DNA from: VFZP01 sp043755595
GTDB lineage: Bacteria > Acidobacteriota > Terriglobia > Bryobacterales > Bryobacteraceae
Direction of reading: 5' to 3'
DNA length: 40,120 nt
NCBI GenBank assembly: GCA_043755595.1
Contig: JAYUSQ010000234.1
Coordinates: 1 to 40,120 of the forward strand
Each line of letters begins with the position of its first letter. Position 1 is the stretch's first letter. Below are positions 16,219 through 24,340 of the stretch, piece after piece. The translations under genes were made by a program, and so were the position numbers. The notes below the pieces were generated by a model. That model had not been told where the DNA came from. It saw nothing but the letters and a program-made list of their open reading frames with translations, and searched no databases.

Positions 16219-18324
16219 ATGGAGCGCAACAACCCTGCGGCTTTCGCGTTTTCAGTAGAGCCACAGGTCTGGCAATTCTGGTGGTTTCCGTTACTCTGCC
16301 TCTGTCCGGTGGCGGGCGCTCTGGTGGCGGCTCAACGATGGTATCGAGCTCGTGAAAGACAACTCAGCGCCGACCGTGTCCAGACCATGCTCGACCGCTA
16401 CCCCGGAGGCGTAGTCATGCTGAGTCCAGACCGCCGCGTTCAATTCGTCAACGACTATGTGGAGCGGGTGATCGGGAAATCGAAGGAAGCGATGTTAGGG
16501 AAAATGCCGGAAGAGGCGTTTGGGCCAGTACCCGCGAAGCTCTTGGCCGGGGTAAGTCGACACGGAACGATATCGCGCATAGCCTTTTCGAAAACAGCGG
16601 AAGAACCGCCGCTATTCTACGACATCCGTTCCTTTCAGTTGGAGCGCACCGAGTGGAGTGGCCAAGGCCTATGTTACTTCGCCACCGACGTTACCGGGCA
16701 AGCCAAAGCCGAGGCTGCCCGCGACGCCTTGCGCAAGGAACTTGAGGCGGCGCACGAGCGCTACCGGTCTTTTGTAGAAAACAGCAGCGAAGCGATCTGG
16801 CGGTTGGAATTCAATCCGCCTGTCCCCTTGTCGCTGCCGGAAGATGAATTCCTCGATGCCTGCTATGAACGAGCGATCGTGGCCGAGGCGAACGACAATG
16901 CCGGGAAAGCCGGAAAGCGACCCGAGGCGGCGCTGGCAGGCCGGTTTTACAGAGACATCCGCGACAAGAACGATCCGGTCAATCTTGACCGTGCGTGGTA
17001 CCGCTCTGGCTGTCAACTACGGGACTACATCACAGTGGCGAACGGCTCCGATGGCCGGGTCATCACCTTCATGACGAATATTTATTCGGTGATTGAGAAC
17101 GAGTGTCTGGTGAGATCATGGGGTATTCAACGCGAGGTTACTGAAAAGCAGCGGCTTCAGGAGTTGATCGTGAACACCGCCAGAGCGGTATCGGCGCAGA
17201 CGGGCAAGGCGTTTTTTGACTCATTGGTTCAACTCCTGGCCAAGACGCTGGAGGCGTGCTGCGCCTATGTGGCGGAGGCTGATGACGGTGAAACCCGCAC
17301 TCTGGCGATTTGGTCGGACGGCCGATTGCTGCAACCTGGAGAGTATTCGATAGAGGACACCCCTTGCCGGCGGGTTGTCACAAACGGGCAGCCTTACACG
17401 GTCGCAGCCGGCGCGGCACGCATGTTTCCGGAGTCTGCCGGTTTGCTCTCGGCAAACATTCAATCCTATGCCGGGACGCCGCTCTTTGATGCCAACGGGG
17501 CCACGGTCGGGTTAATCGCCGTCCTTTTCAAGAGGCCGCTGCAGCAACCGGAATTGGTCCAGTCGACGTTGGATATTTTCGCCGCCCGGGCCTCGGCGGA
17601 GATTCAACGTTTGAGGGCGGATGCGGAATTGATTCGCCACCAACGCCAACTCCGCGCATTGGCGGCCCGGAACCAAAACCTAGTTGAGCGGGAGCGAGTG
17701 CATTTAGCCCGTGAGATCCACGATGAGCTTGGACAACAACTAACGGCCATCAAGATCGGCATTGCCAGAATACGGCAACGCGTGCAACGCCAGTCCTCCG
17801 GACCCTCGGCCACACTGGACGATGTGAACGAAGTTGCCGAGCTCACCGACCAAACGGCACGGTCAGTCCGTCGCTTGGCAACTCAGCTCCGCCCGCCCGG
17901 TCTCGATACCCTGGGCCTGGCAGCCGCGATCCGCTGGCATGCGAAAGAGACCGCAACCCGGCTGGGAATCGCGATCGATTGCGATGTCGAAAACGTCCGG
18001 GCCAAGCCGGAGATCGAAACGGCGGTTTTCCGGCTGGTGCAGGAATCGCTCACCAACGTGGCGCGCCACGCGCAGGCCTCGTGCGCGGAAATACGCCTGG
18101 CGGTTCGCGGCGGCAAGCTGGAGCTTTCAGTTAGCGACGATGGCTGCGGTTTCGATCCCGCTAAACCGACGGACTCGCTCGGCCTGCTCGGAATGCATGA
18201 ACGCGCCATCGCCGTGGGTGGCGGCTTTTCGATTCGAAGCGCAACCGGCGGGGCCGGCACAACCATAAGCGCCGTTATCCCGTTCGAACCCGCCGCGGAA
18301 GCGGCGCCCAGTGGAGCCCTATGA
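16219..18324 (+). CDS. PAS/GAF sensor histidine kinase of the NarL-partner (HisKA_3) type
   Basis: About 701 residues. One membrane helix (WWFPLLCLCPVAGALVAA) is followed by a PAS domain (YPGGVVMLSPDRRVQFVNDY), a second PAS-like region (FVENSSEAIWRLEFN), a GAF domain (~350-480), the HisKA_3 dimerisation motif HLAREIHDELGQQLTAIK with the phospho-His, and a HATPase with SVSDDGCGFD and GLLGMHERA. The residues before the helix, AAFAFSVEPQVWQFWWF, look like the end of a Y_Y_Y domain as in two-component propeller sensors, so the large periplasmic part seems to have been lost. ATG 16219 is chosen; ATG 16180 or TTG 16171 are possible, the last being inside a hairpin. It overlaps the next gene by 4 bases. 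Confidence 0.9.
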   Translation: MERNNPAAFAFSVEPQVWQFWWFPLLCLCPVAGALVAAQRWYRARERQLSADRVQTMLDRYPGGVVMLSPDRRVQFVNDYVERVIGKSKEAMLGKMPEEAFGPVPAKLLAGVSRHGTISRIAFSKTAEEPPLFYDIRSFQLERTEWSGQGLCYFATDVTGQAKAEAARDALRKELEAAHERYRSFVENSSEAIWRLEFNPPVPLSLPEDEFLDACYERAIVAEANDNAGKAGKRPEAALAGRFYRDIRDKNDPVNLDRAWYRSGCQLRDYITVANGSDGRVITFMTNIYSVIENECLVRSWGIQREVTEKQRLQELIVNTARAVSAQTGKAFFDSLVQLLAKTLEACCAYVAEADDGETRTLAIWSDGRLLQPGEYSIEDTPCRRVVTNGQPYTVAAGAARMFPESAGLLSANIQSYAGTPLFDANGATVGLIAVLFKRPLQQPELVQSTLDIFAARASAEIQRLRADAELIRHQRQLRALAARNQNLVERERVHLAREIHDELGQQLTAIKIGIARIRQRVQRQSSGPSATLDDVNEVAELTDQTARSVRRLATQLRPPGLDTLGLAAAIRWHAKETATRLGIAIDCDVENVRAKPEIETAVFRLVQESLTNVARHAQASCAEIRLAVRGGKLELSVSDDGCGFDPAKPTDSLGLLGMHERAIAVGGGFSIRSATGGAGTTISAVIPFEPAAEAAPSGAL

Positions 18325-18953
18325 TTCGAATACTGATGGCGGACGATCATCCGGTGGTGCGGAAGGGCCTCAAGCAGATTCTCCTGGAAACCGGCGAGTT
18401 CGACGTCGAGGACGTCGCTTCCATTCCAGAGGTCCGCGAAGCTCTTCAACGGTCCGTTCCACAGGTTCTGTTGTTGGATATCAACATGCCCGGCGGTAGC
18501 GGATTGGAATTCGTTCAGGAAGTGCGGCAGCTTTACCCCAAACTACCCGTCCTCATTCTCAGCGTTTATCCCGAAGAACAGGTGGGTGTGCGCGCGCTCG
18601 CTGCCGGAGCGAATGGCTATTTGAACAAAGAGAGCGCGCCGGAACTGATCGTCGAAGCCGTCGCGAAGTTGCGCGCCGGCGGAAGATTTATCACCGCGGG
18701 GCTGGCCGAGCGGATGGCCGATTGGATCCAGGCGCCCAAAGACAGCCTGAATCCGCATCTGCAACTGTCCGGACGGGAGCACACGGTTTTCCTAATGATC
18801 GCTTTGGGGAAAACCAATAGCGAGATCGCCGTCGATTTGAATTTGAGCCCCAAGACGGTGAGTACATACCGCACCAGGATCTTCGAAAAGATGGGGATGA
18901 ATTCCACAGCGGAACTGACGCGTTATGCGGTTGAGCGCAACCTGCTTCAGTAA
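18321..18953 (+). CDS. NarL/FixJ-family response regulator
   Basis: 210 residues. Receiver with ADDHPVVRKGL, Asp53 in LLLDINMPGGSG, SVYPEEQ and the NKESAPE segment with the conserved Lys; then a LuxR-type HTH (LSGREHTVFLMIALGKTNSEIAVDLNLSPKTVSTYRTRI in family order). ATGA overlap with the kinase stop shows translational coupling, so the pair forms one signalling system. Targets are unknown. Confidence 0.95.
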   Translation: MIRILMADDHPVVRKGLKQILLETGEFDVEDVASIPEVREALQRSVPQVLLLDINMPGGSGLEFVQEVRQLYPKLPVLILSVYPEEQVGVRALAAGANGYLNKESAPELIVEAVAKLRAGGRFITAGLAERMADWIQAPKDSLNPHLQLSGREHTVFLMIALGKTNSEIAVDLNLSPKTVSTYRTRIFEKMGMNSTAELTRYAVERNLLQ

Positions 18954-18966
18954 CCGGAGGTGGGCC

Positions 18967-19056
18967 GTGCAACCTGGTCTGAAACCTTTCAAGCGCTCCC
19001 GCGTCTATTCCATTAGCCGTCCCCCCACATCGGGAAATACCGTGCAGTTAGAATAG
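18967..19056 (+). CDS. Possible 29-residue micro-ORF
   Basis: A GTG stands 6 bases after a strong GGAGG and opens a short basic frame (QPGLKPFKRSRVYSISR) to a TAG. It lies in the 130-base gap between the regulator and htrA. Only the ribosome binding site supports it; the GGAGG could be chance. No function is suggested. Confidence 0.18.
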   Translation: MQPGLKPFKRSRVYSISRPPTSGNTVQLE

Positions 19057-19084
19057 AAGTGGCATCGTTGGAGATATTTCACGC

Positions 19085-20707
19085 ATGAGCATCGCAGATC
19101 GTTTTCGCCAACAGAAGGTTTTGTCCTCGGCCCTGACAGTGGCTACCCTAGCCATCGGGGTGATGATCGGAACTGTCATCAACACCGGGGTCCTGGCGGA
19201 CAAGTCGGACAAACCCGCCACCGACGCGGTTCCGCTGGTGATTCCTTCGCCCGTACAGCTTGAGAATGATTTTACGGCTCTGGTCAAGAAGATGGAGCCC
19301 ACGGTCGTCTACGTCAGCACCGTGACAGAGGCTAAACCGCAGCGCGCCGGCAACGAGCGCAAGCGCCGGGCGCCTCAAGCCGAAGAGGACGCCGAGGATG
19401 AAGACGGCAGCATGGAGCTGTTCCGCCGCTTCTTCCGTGGACCGATGCCGGAGGGCATGCCTCGTGGCGGCGGCGGCCAGCGGCGTGAAGGCACGGGTTC
19501 CGGCTTTATTGTCGACCCGAAAGGCTACATCATCAGCAACCATCACGTGGTCGACGGCGCCGACAAGATCACCGTAAAAATTCACGGCGAGACCACCGAG
19601 TACAAGGCCAAGCTGATCGGCATCGATCATGAGCTTGATCTCGCGGTGCTCAAGATTGAAGCGGGCCGCGCCCTTCCTTATGTTCCGGTGGGGAACTCCG
19701 ACGCTGTGCAGGTAGGCGATTGGGCCGTGGCCATCGGTTCGCCGTTCGGCCTCGAAGCCAGCGTAACTGCGGGCATTGTGAGCGCCAAGGGCCGCAACGA
19801 AGTGAGCGGCGGGCAGTTTCAAAGCTTTATTCAGACCGACGCGGCGATCAATCCCGGCAACTCCGGCGGGCCGCTGCTGAATATCAAAGGCGAGGTCATC
19901 GGCGTCAATACGATGATCGCGACTCAGAGCGGCGGCTATCAGGGCATCGGCTTTGCGCTGCCAGTCAACACGGTGGTCAAGAGCTACAACCAGATCATTA
20001 AGAAGGGCGGCGTAACGCGTGGATCGATCGGCATTAGCTGGAACCAGCGCCAGACCAAGCCGGAGACGCTCAAAGCGTTGGGCGCCACCCACGGCGTGAT
20101 TGTGGAAACCGTTAAGCCGGGTGGACCGGCCGACAAAGCCGGTTTGAAGCCGGAAGACATCGTGATGGCGATCAACGGCAAAGACATTAAGAACGGCGAC
20201 GAGTTGGTGGCGCGCATCGCCGACACACCGATCGGCGAAAAGGTTAACATTACCGTCGACCGCAACGGCAAACGGATGGATCTGGCTGCGGTGGTACAGG
20301 ATCGCGCGGAAGTCTTCAAGGATGAACCGCAGTTTGCGCGCTTCCGGAAGCAGGAGCAAGCGCCTGAAGTCGAAGCAAGCGAAGCGAAGTTCGGCATCTA
20401 CGTGCGGCCTGTGACGCCTGAGGACAAAGAGTCGATGAAGCTGGAGGCCGACCGTGGCGTGGTGGTCACACGCGTTCAGGAAGAAAGCTTCGCCGCCGAG
20501 ATCGGAGTGCGCGACAACGACGTGATCGTTTCGATCAACCGCCAGCCGGTCGGTGGGATCGAAGACATTAAGAAGATCCAGTCGACGCTCAAAGGCGGCG
20601 ACGCGGTGGCGTTCCGCGTGATGCGGCCGAATCCGATGGCCGCGCGTCCGGGCAACAATGGGCCGCGTTTTGTGGGTATGTTCCTTTCAGGCACTCTGCC
20701 GAAATAA
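19085..20707 (+). CDS. htrA: HtrA/DegP-family periplasmic serine protease with two PDZ domains
   Basis: 540 residues. An N-terminal membrane anchor or uncleaved signal (ALTVATLAIGVMIGTVINTG) is followed by the trypsin-like domain with catalytic His154 (SNHHVVDG), Asp185 (DHELDLAVLKI) and Ser260 (NPGNSGGPLLN), and two PDZ domains (~300-390 and ~430-530; GVIVETVKPGGPADKAGLK and RGVVVTRVQEESFAAEIG). A long Gly/acidic/Arg-rich LA loop (residues ~85-135) precedes the protease core. DegP-type enzymes degrade or refold damaged envelope proteins. GGAGA lies ~13 bases before the ATG. It starts an operon with the peptidoglycan-binding-like protein and alanine dehydrogenase. Confidence 0.96.
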   Translation: MSIADRFRQQKVLSSALTVATLAIGVMIGTVINTGVLADKSDKPATDAVPLVIPSPVQLENDFTALVKKMEPTVVYVSTVTEAKPQRAGNERKRRAPQAEEDAEDEDGSMELFRRFFRGPMPEGMPRGGGGQRREGTGSGFIVDPKGYIISNHHVVDGADKITVKIHGETTEYKAKLIGIDHELDLAVLKIEAGRALPYVPVGNSDAVQVGDWAVAIGSPFGLEASVTAGIVSAKGRNEVSGGQFQSFIQTDAAINPGNSGGPLLNIKGEVIGVNTMIATQSGGYQGIGFALPVNTVVKSYNQIIKKGGVTRGSIGISWNQRQTKPETLKALGATHGVIVETVKPGGPADKAGLKPEDIVMAINGKDIKNGDELVARIADTPIGEKVNITVDRNGKRMDLAAVVQDRAEVFKDEPQFARFRKQEQAPEVEASEAKFGIYVRPVTPEDKESMKLEADRGVVVTRVQEESFAAEIGVRDNDVIVSINRQPVGGIEDIKKIQSTLKGGDAVAFRVMRPNPMAARPGNNGPRFVGMFLSGTLPK

Positions 20708-20719
20708 CCGGATAGACTG

Positions 20720-21481
20720 GTGGACGTGCGGTTCGCAGTAGTCAGCTTTCTGATGGTGGGCGCGGCGGCTCTAACGGGCTTGGCCGCGCCCGCTGCGTCT
20801 ACGGCCAAGAAAGGTGCGGCCGCGAAGGCGCCGGCTAAAGCTGGTGCGAAATCGAAATCGGCGGCTGTCGTGCCGGCGGCCAAGCGGCGAGGGACGGCGA
20901 CTGCCAAGCGCGCGGTTGGCCGGCGCACCACCAAACGGCGCGGCTCCTATAGCCCATACGTAGGGCAGCAGCGCCCTGCGCCGGAGCGCATTCAGGAGAT
21001 AGAACGAGCGTTGGCCGACAAGGGTTTTTTGGCCGCTGAAGCCGATACAAATTGGGATCAGGCCAGCATCGACGCCATGCGCCGCTTTCAGCAATCGCAG
21101 AATATTACGGCTGACGGACGGCTTAGTTCGCTTTCGCTGGTTGCGTTAGGGTTGGGTGCGCCGCAGAACGGCGTGTTTGAGCCCCTGCGCGCCAATGATG
21201 CACCTGGTCCCGTTCCCGCGCCGCCGCCCCCCCAACCGCCGATTCCTACGCCATCGCCGGCCCCGGTCAACCCGCCTGTCGCCGTTCCGCCGTCCGCACC
21301 CGTGGCTGCGCGCCCCGCCGCTCCGCCGCCGCTTCCTGTCGCTACCCCGCCGCCCGCGCCTGTTGTTACCGCCCCGCGACAGGCTCCGGAGCCGGTTGCG
21401 CCACCTCCACCTCCACCTCGACCGCCAGCCCCCGCGAGGAATCTCCCGTTGGTCGTGCCCGATACTTCCGTTCCACAATAG
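20720..21481 (+). CDS. Exported peptidoglycan-binding-like protein with Ala/Lys and Pro-rich arms
   Basis: 253 residues. Signal sequence (VVSFLMVGAAALTGLAAPAA), then a basic Ala/Lys/Arg-rich arm like histone H1 tails, then a single ~65-residue domain with the PG_binding_1 pattern (IQEIERALADKGFLAAEADT, DQASIDAMRRFQQSQNI, ADGRLSSLSLVALGLG), and a ~100-residue Pro/Ala-rich tail. It probably anchors in or spans the cell wall. GTG at 20720 or 20726 are both possible starts. It sits 12 bases after htrA and 7 bases before ald, linking envelope quality control and alanine use in one transcript. No catalytic domain is visible. Confidence 0.8.
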   Translation: MDVRFAVVSFLMVGAAALTGLAAPAASTAKKGAAAKAPAKAGAKSKSAAVVPAAKRRGTATAKRAVGRRTTKRRGSYSPYVGQQRPAPERIQEIERALADKGFLAAEADTNWDQASIDAMRRFQQSQNITADGRLSSLSLVALGLGAPQNGVFEPLRANDAPGPVPAPPPPQPPIPTPSPAPVNPPVAVPPSAPVAARPAAPPPLPVATPPPAPVVTAPRQAPEPVAPPPPPPRPPAPARNLPLVVPDTSVPQ

Positions 21482-21488
21482 GAGCGAC

Positions 21489-22601
21489 ATGAACATCGGC
21501 GTCCCGAAGGAAATCAAGGATCACGAAACGCGGGTCGGTCTGGTGCCGAGTGGCGTGACTTCGCTGGTCGAAGCCGGGCATCGCGTATTTGTCGAATCGA
21601 CCGCGGGCGACGGCAGTTCGATTCCCGACAAATTCTACGAGCGGTGCGGGGCGACGATTCTTCCTTCCGCTGTCGAGGTTTGGCGTCAAGCCGACATGGT
21701 GATCAAGGTGAAAGAGCCGCAGCCGGTGGAATATGGATTCCTGCGGCAGGATCTGATTCTTTTCACTTATCTGCACCTGGCGCCGCTGCCTGAGCTCACC
21801 GAGAGCTTACTGGCCGCTAAAACAACGTCGATCGCCTACGAAACCATTCGCGAACGCGATGGCTCATTGCCGCTGCTCACGCCGATGAGCGAAGTTGCCG
21901 GGCGGATGTCGGTGCAGGTGGGCGCGCAATACCTTGAGAAGCCTAATGGGGGCCGAGGGATTCTGCTGGGCGGTGTTCCGGGTGTCGCGCCTGCGAATGT
22001 GCTGATCCTAGGCGGCGGCATTGTCGGCACCAATGCGGCGAAGATGGCGGTGGGGCTCGGCGCGCACGTGACGATTATCGATAGGAACCTGAACAGGCTG
22101 CGCGATCTGGACGACATCTTCAACAACTCGATCGTCACGCTGGCGTCCAACGACTGGACGATTCGCGAATCGGTGAAGCAGGCCGACCTCATTGTGGGCG
22201 GTGTGCTGATTCCGGGCGCCTCCGCGCCGCGCCTGGTGCGCCGCGACATGCTGCGTGACATGCGCAAGGGCTCGGTCGTTGTCGATGTGGCGATCGATCA
22301 GGGCGGCTGCTTTGAGACCTCGCGCGCCACCACGCATACCGATCCGATCTATTTCGAAGAGGGCGTGCTGCACTACTGCGTCTCGAACATGCCGGCGGCG
22401 GTTCCGAATACATCGACGCTGGCGCTGACCAACGCGACTTTTCCTTACGCCCTGCAGATCGCGAACCTTGGCTTTGCCGATGCGGTGACGCGCAGCGAGC
22501 CAATCCGGCAGGGCGTCAACACCTACGGCGGACATATCACGTATCAAGCGGTGGCCGAGTCTCAGAAGCGGCCGTTCCGTGAGTTGCGCGCGGTCCTGTA
22601 A
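21489..22601 (+). CDS. ald: Alanine dehydrogenase
   Basis: 370 residues, standard length. MNIGVPKEIKDHETRVGLVP carries the substrate Arg, VKVKEP-type Lys occurs in MVIKVKEPQP, LFTYLHLAPL is conserved, and the Rossmann motif is LILGGGIVGTNAAKMA with Asp in TIIDRN. MPAAVPNTSTLALTNAT near the end is characteristic. It interconverts L-alanine with pyruvate and ammonia using NAD. The ATG at 21489 is set by AGGAG at 21480-21484; the open frame extends further upstream only as a shadow of the Pro-rich gene. The 3' end overlaps the RelE-like gene on the other strand by ~65 bases. Confidence 0.97.
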   Translation: MNIGVPKEIKDHETRVGLVPSGVTSLVEAGHRVFVESTAGDGSSIPDKFYERCGATILPSAVEVWRQADMVIKVKEPQPVEYGFLRQDLILFTYLHLAPLPELTESLLAAKTTSIAYETIRERDGSLPLLTPMSEVAGRMSVQVGAQYLEKPNGGRGILLGGVPGVAPANVLILGGGIVGTNAAKMAVGLGAHVTIIDRNLNRLRDLDDIFNNSIVTLASNDWTIRESVKQADLIVGGVLIPGASAPRLVRRDMLRDMRKGSVVVDVAIDQGGCFETSRATTHTDPIYFEEGVLHYCVSNMPAAVPNTSTLALTNATFPYALQIANLGFADAVTRSEPIRQGVNTYGGHITYQAVAESQKRPFRELRAVL

Positions 22602-22890
22602 TTTGTCCGCGCCTTGACAGCCTTCGCGCATGTCGCGGGTACACAACTGCGGCGGGCGGATACCGGTCAAGCGTGTTACAACGATCGAGGACGCGGTCGA
22701 TTTCCAGATAGTCGCCCTTGTCGCGGAAGAAGACCCGGTGGTTCTGAGCCCGGAGCCGAATCAAAGGCGGCATGACGCCCTGGAGTTGTTTGGTACGGCC
22801 TTCGCCCGTGAGTATCTGTAGAGCGATCGGCTGCTCGATGGAGCGGATATCGGCTCTGGCCTGATCGGTCCAGACGATGCGTTTGGCCAT
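22537..22890 (-). CDS. RelE/ParE-superfamily toxin, probably degenerate
   Basis: 117 residues. The start (MAKRIVWTDQARADIRSIEQ) and the core (TKQLQGVMPPLIRLRAQNHRVFFRD, YLEIDRVLDR) match RelE-type toxins that cut mRNA or inhibit gyrase. Two oddities: the helix between PIALQIL and GEGRTKQLQG is about ten residues shorter than in relatives, and after VLDR the frame runs on for ~40 residues into the ald 3' end instead of stopping. Both suggest decay. It follows the antitoxin by 4 bases, the usual order for this pair. Confidence 0.75.
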   Translation of the reverse strand: MAKRIVWTDQARADIRSIEQPIALQILTGEGRTKQLQGVMPPLIRLRAQNHRVFFRDKGDYLEIDRVLDRCNTLDRYPPAAVVYPRHARRLSRRGQITGPRATHGTAASETRPPLDT

Positions 22891-22894
22891 CGGA

Positions 22895-23134
22895 TTAGGG
22901 TTCGAGGCTTATCCTTTCCCAGTCGGCCATCGTGAGTCCGAATTCGGCGAGCACCTGTTCATGCGGGATGGGATCGTTGTGTTTGAGCCATTCGCCGGCT
23001 TCGGCAATGGCTTTCGCTTCGGCCGGACTGAGAGTATCCCCGTCTTCGTCCAGAAAGACTTCGAGCAGATGGACCACGGCGGCCAAGCGGCCCGTATCCA
23101 GGCGGTCCAGCAACCGATGGGCGTGTTCCCGCAT
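22895..23134 (-). CDS. Antitoxin of the RelE-like pair
   Basis: 79 residues. The N-terminal helix REHAHRLLDRLDTGRLAAVVHLLEVFLDED and the C-terminal acidic FGLTMADWERI resemble small antitoxins that accompany RelE-type toxins and wrap around them; no clear DNA-binding motif is visible. The ATG at 23134 is chosen because AAGGA stands 8 bases upstream; a TTG six codons earlier is in frame. The frame is intact, unlike that of the toxin. Confidence 0.75.
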   Translation of the reverse strand: MREHAHRLLDRLDTGRLAAVVHLLEVFLDEDGDTLSPAEAKAIAEAGEWLKHNDPIPHEQVLAEFGLTMADWERISLEP

Positions 23135-23278
23135 GAGGTTGGTTCCTTCCAATCATCTACCCGGCCATGAGCTTGCCGGAAACTGTCTTCGATGTCAATG
23201 TGTGTGATGACTGCAAACCGCACGCACCGCGAAAGATCTTACAGCGCCCGGCCGCTTTCTTCGCTTAAGTTCCGAACC

Positions 23279-23359
23279 CTATCCGCGCCGCAGTTTCCGC
23301 CAGCAAACCATCGCGATCACACAGGTCGCCATGCTTACATACAATCCATAGTCGGTCAT
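23279..23359 (-). CDS. 26-residue single-helix membrane micro-protein
   Basis: ATG at 23359 with a near-perfect ribosome binding site AGGAGGA ending 5 bases upstream, stop TAG at 23279. The product starts MTDYGLYVSM, has a hydrophobic core ATCVIAMVCW and ends in a basic RKLRRG tail, so it should insert in the membrane with the tail inside. It begins 13 bases after the stop of the PEP-CTERM gene and is likely translated from the same mRNA. The family is unknown to me. The strong Shine-Dalgarno is the main evidence. Confidence 0.5.
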   Translation of the reverse strand: MTDYGLYVSMATCVIAMVCWRKLRRG

Positions 23360-23372
23360 TTCGATCCTCCTC

Positions 23373-24176
23373 TTATGCCTTGCGGCGCTTGTACGACGCT
23401 AACCCAATCAAGCCGGCGCCGGTTAGAAAATAAGTAGCGGGTTCCGGAACTTCAGGAGGAGCCGTCTTGCCAACATCCTGGGCGTCGAAACCTTGAGGCG
23501 GTACGGCGATCGAATAGATCTGAACCGGGTCAACGTCGCTGCCCGCGAATCTTGGGGCGCTGATTTCCTGCGCCTGTTTGCCGCCCGGGAGGCCCGCGCA
23601 ATCGGAATTGGCCGCGCATTCGGCCGTTAACGAAAGAGTGCCCGTGGCGTCGCTCAGCACGGTTTCGCAGCTGGCATCGGTACAAAAACTGACAGAGCCG
23701 CTCGCTTTCAGCCGGCCTGAGCCATTCTCCCCGGCGCCGGAAAGTGTGAATGCCGGGCTGGAACCGCCGTTAGTGGCAACGTGGAAGACTTGGCCTTCGG
23801 GTGTGGTGAAGGTTCCCAAGACCTGTCGGCCGCCGTTTGAGAAGCCCGCCTGCAGACTCAAGCCGTCCGCGCCTAAGGTCAAACCGGAGAACATCAGGCT
23901 GAGAGTGTACGTGCCGGTGCTGCCGTCATTGGCTGCGCCGAGCAAAGCCAATAGATGCGCCTGGCCAGAGGTGGTCATCACGCTGAGATGTGCATCCCGG
24001 GCGTCGTTAACACTCAGAGTGCGGGTCCCTTGACCAAAAAGCCGCTCGACCTTGAAGCCCCACCCTTCTAGGCCAGTCAGATCACCGTTGAAATCGTTGA
24101 GGATATAGATGGGAGAGGCCAAGGCCCCAGGGATGATGGCGGTCAGGATCGCCAAGGCTGCTGTACGAAGTTTCAT
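23373..24176 (-). CDS. PEP-CTERM exported surface protein
   Basis: 267 residues. A signal peptide (LRTAALAILTAIIPGALA) precedes a beta-rich body with Gly/Ser/Thr-rich strands and four cysteines (FCTDASCETVL, ECAANSDCAG) that could pair. The C-terminus is a textbook PEP-CTERM sorting signal: VPEPATYF, a hydrophobic LTGAGLIGLASY and a basic KRRKA end, recognised by exosortase/archaeosortase A-type enzymes that cut and attach the protein at the surface. The function of the body is unknown. A promoter-like pair lies so close upstream that the mRNA may be leaderless. Confidence 0.92.
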   Translation of the reverse strand: MKLRTAALAILTAIIPGALASPIYILNDFNGDLTGLEGWGFKVERLFGQGTRTLSVNDARDAHLSVMTTSGQAHLLALLGAANDGSTGTYTLSLMFSGLTLGADGLSLQAGFSNGGRQVLGTFTTPEGQVFHVATNGGSSPAFTLSGAGENGSGRLKASGSVSFCTDASCETVLSDATGTLSLTAECAANSDCAGLPGGKQAQEISAPRFAGSDVDPVQIYSIAVPPQGFDAQDVGKTAPPEVPEPATYFLTGAGLIGLASYKRRKA

Positions 24177-24185
24177 CGTGAGAAC

Positions 24186-24214
24186 AGCATAAGAAGCGGC
24201 GGCGCGTGGCCCAA
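24186..24214 (-). promoter_or_regulatory. Sigma-70-like promoter of the PEP-CTERM gene
   Basis: On the minus strand TTGGGC (24209-24214) and TATGCT (24186-24191) are separated by exactly 17 bases. Transcription would begin about 24179, three bases before the ATG at 24176, which implies a leaderless or nearly leaderless message; no Shine-Dalgarno is seen before that ATG. Confidence 0.5.
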
Positions 24215-24340
24215 TGGAACCTAGGACGGATTCTCGAGAGTACTGAACGTAGGGCTAAACAAGTACCAATACCGGCCGCCGGACTGAAATCCAAGTACCG
24301 CTCCACTGCCCTCGTTTGGGCTGCTACACTCGACAGTCAC

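Noticed and set aside
19148..20359. 403-codon antisense open frame inside htrA
   Set aside because: It mirrors the protease gene on the other strand; GC-rich codon bias creates such frames and the translation has no protein pattern.
21200..21460. DNA repeat array in the CCGCC-rich tract
   Set aside because: The periodicity comes from Pro/Ala codons of the exported protein's tail; there are no regular spacer units.
21156..21488. N-terminal extension of alanine dehydrogenase
   Set aside because: The extra codons are an out-of-frame reading of the Pro-rich tail gene; AGGAG and the family start at 21489 fix the true start.
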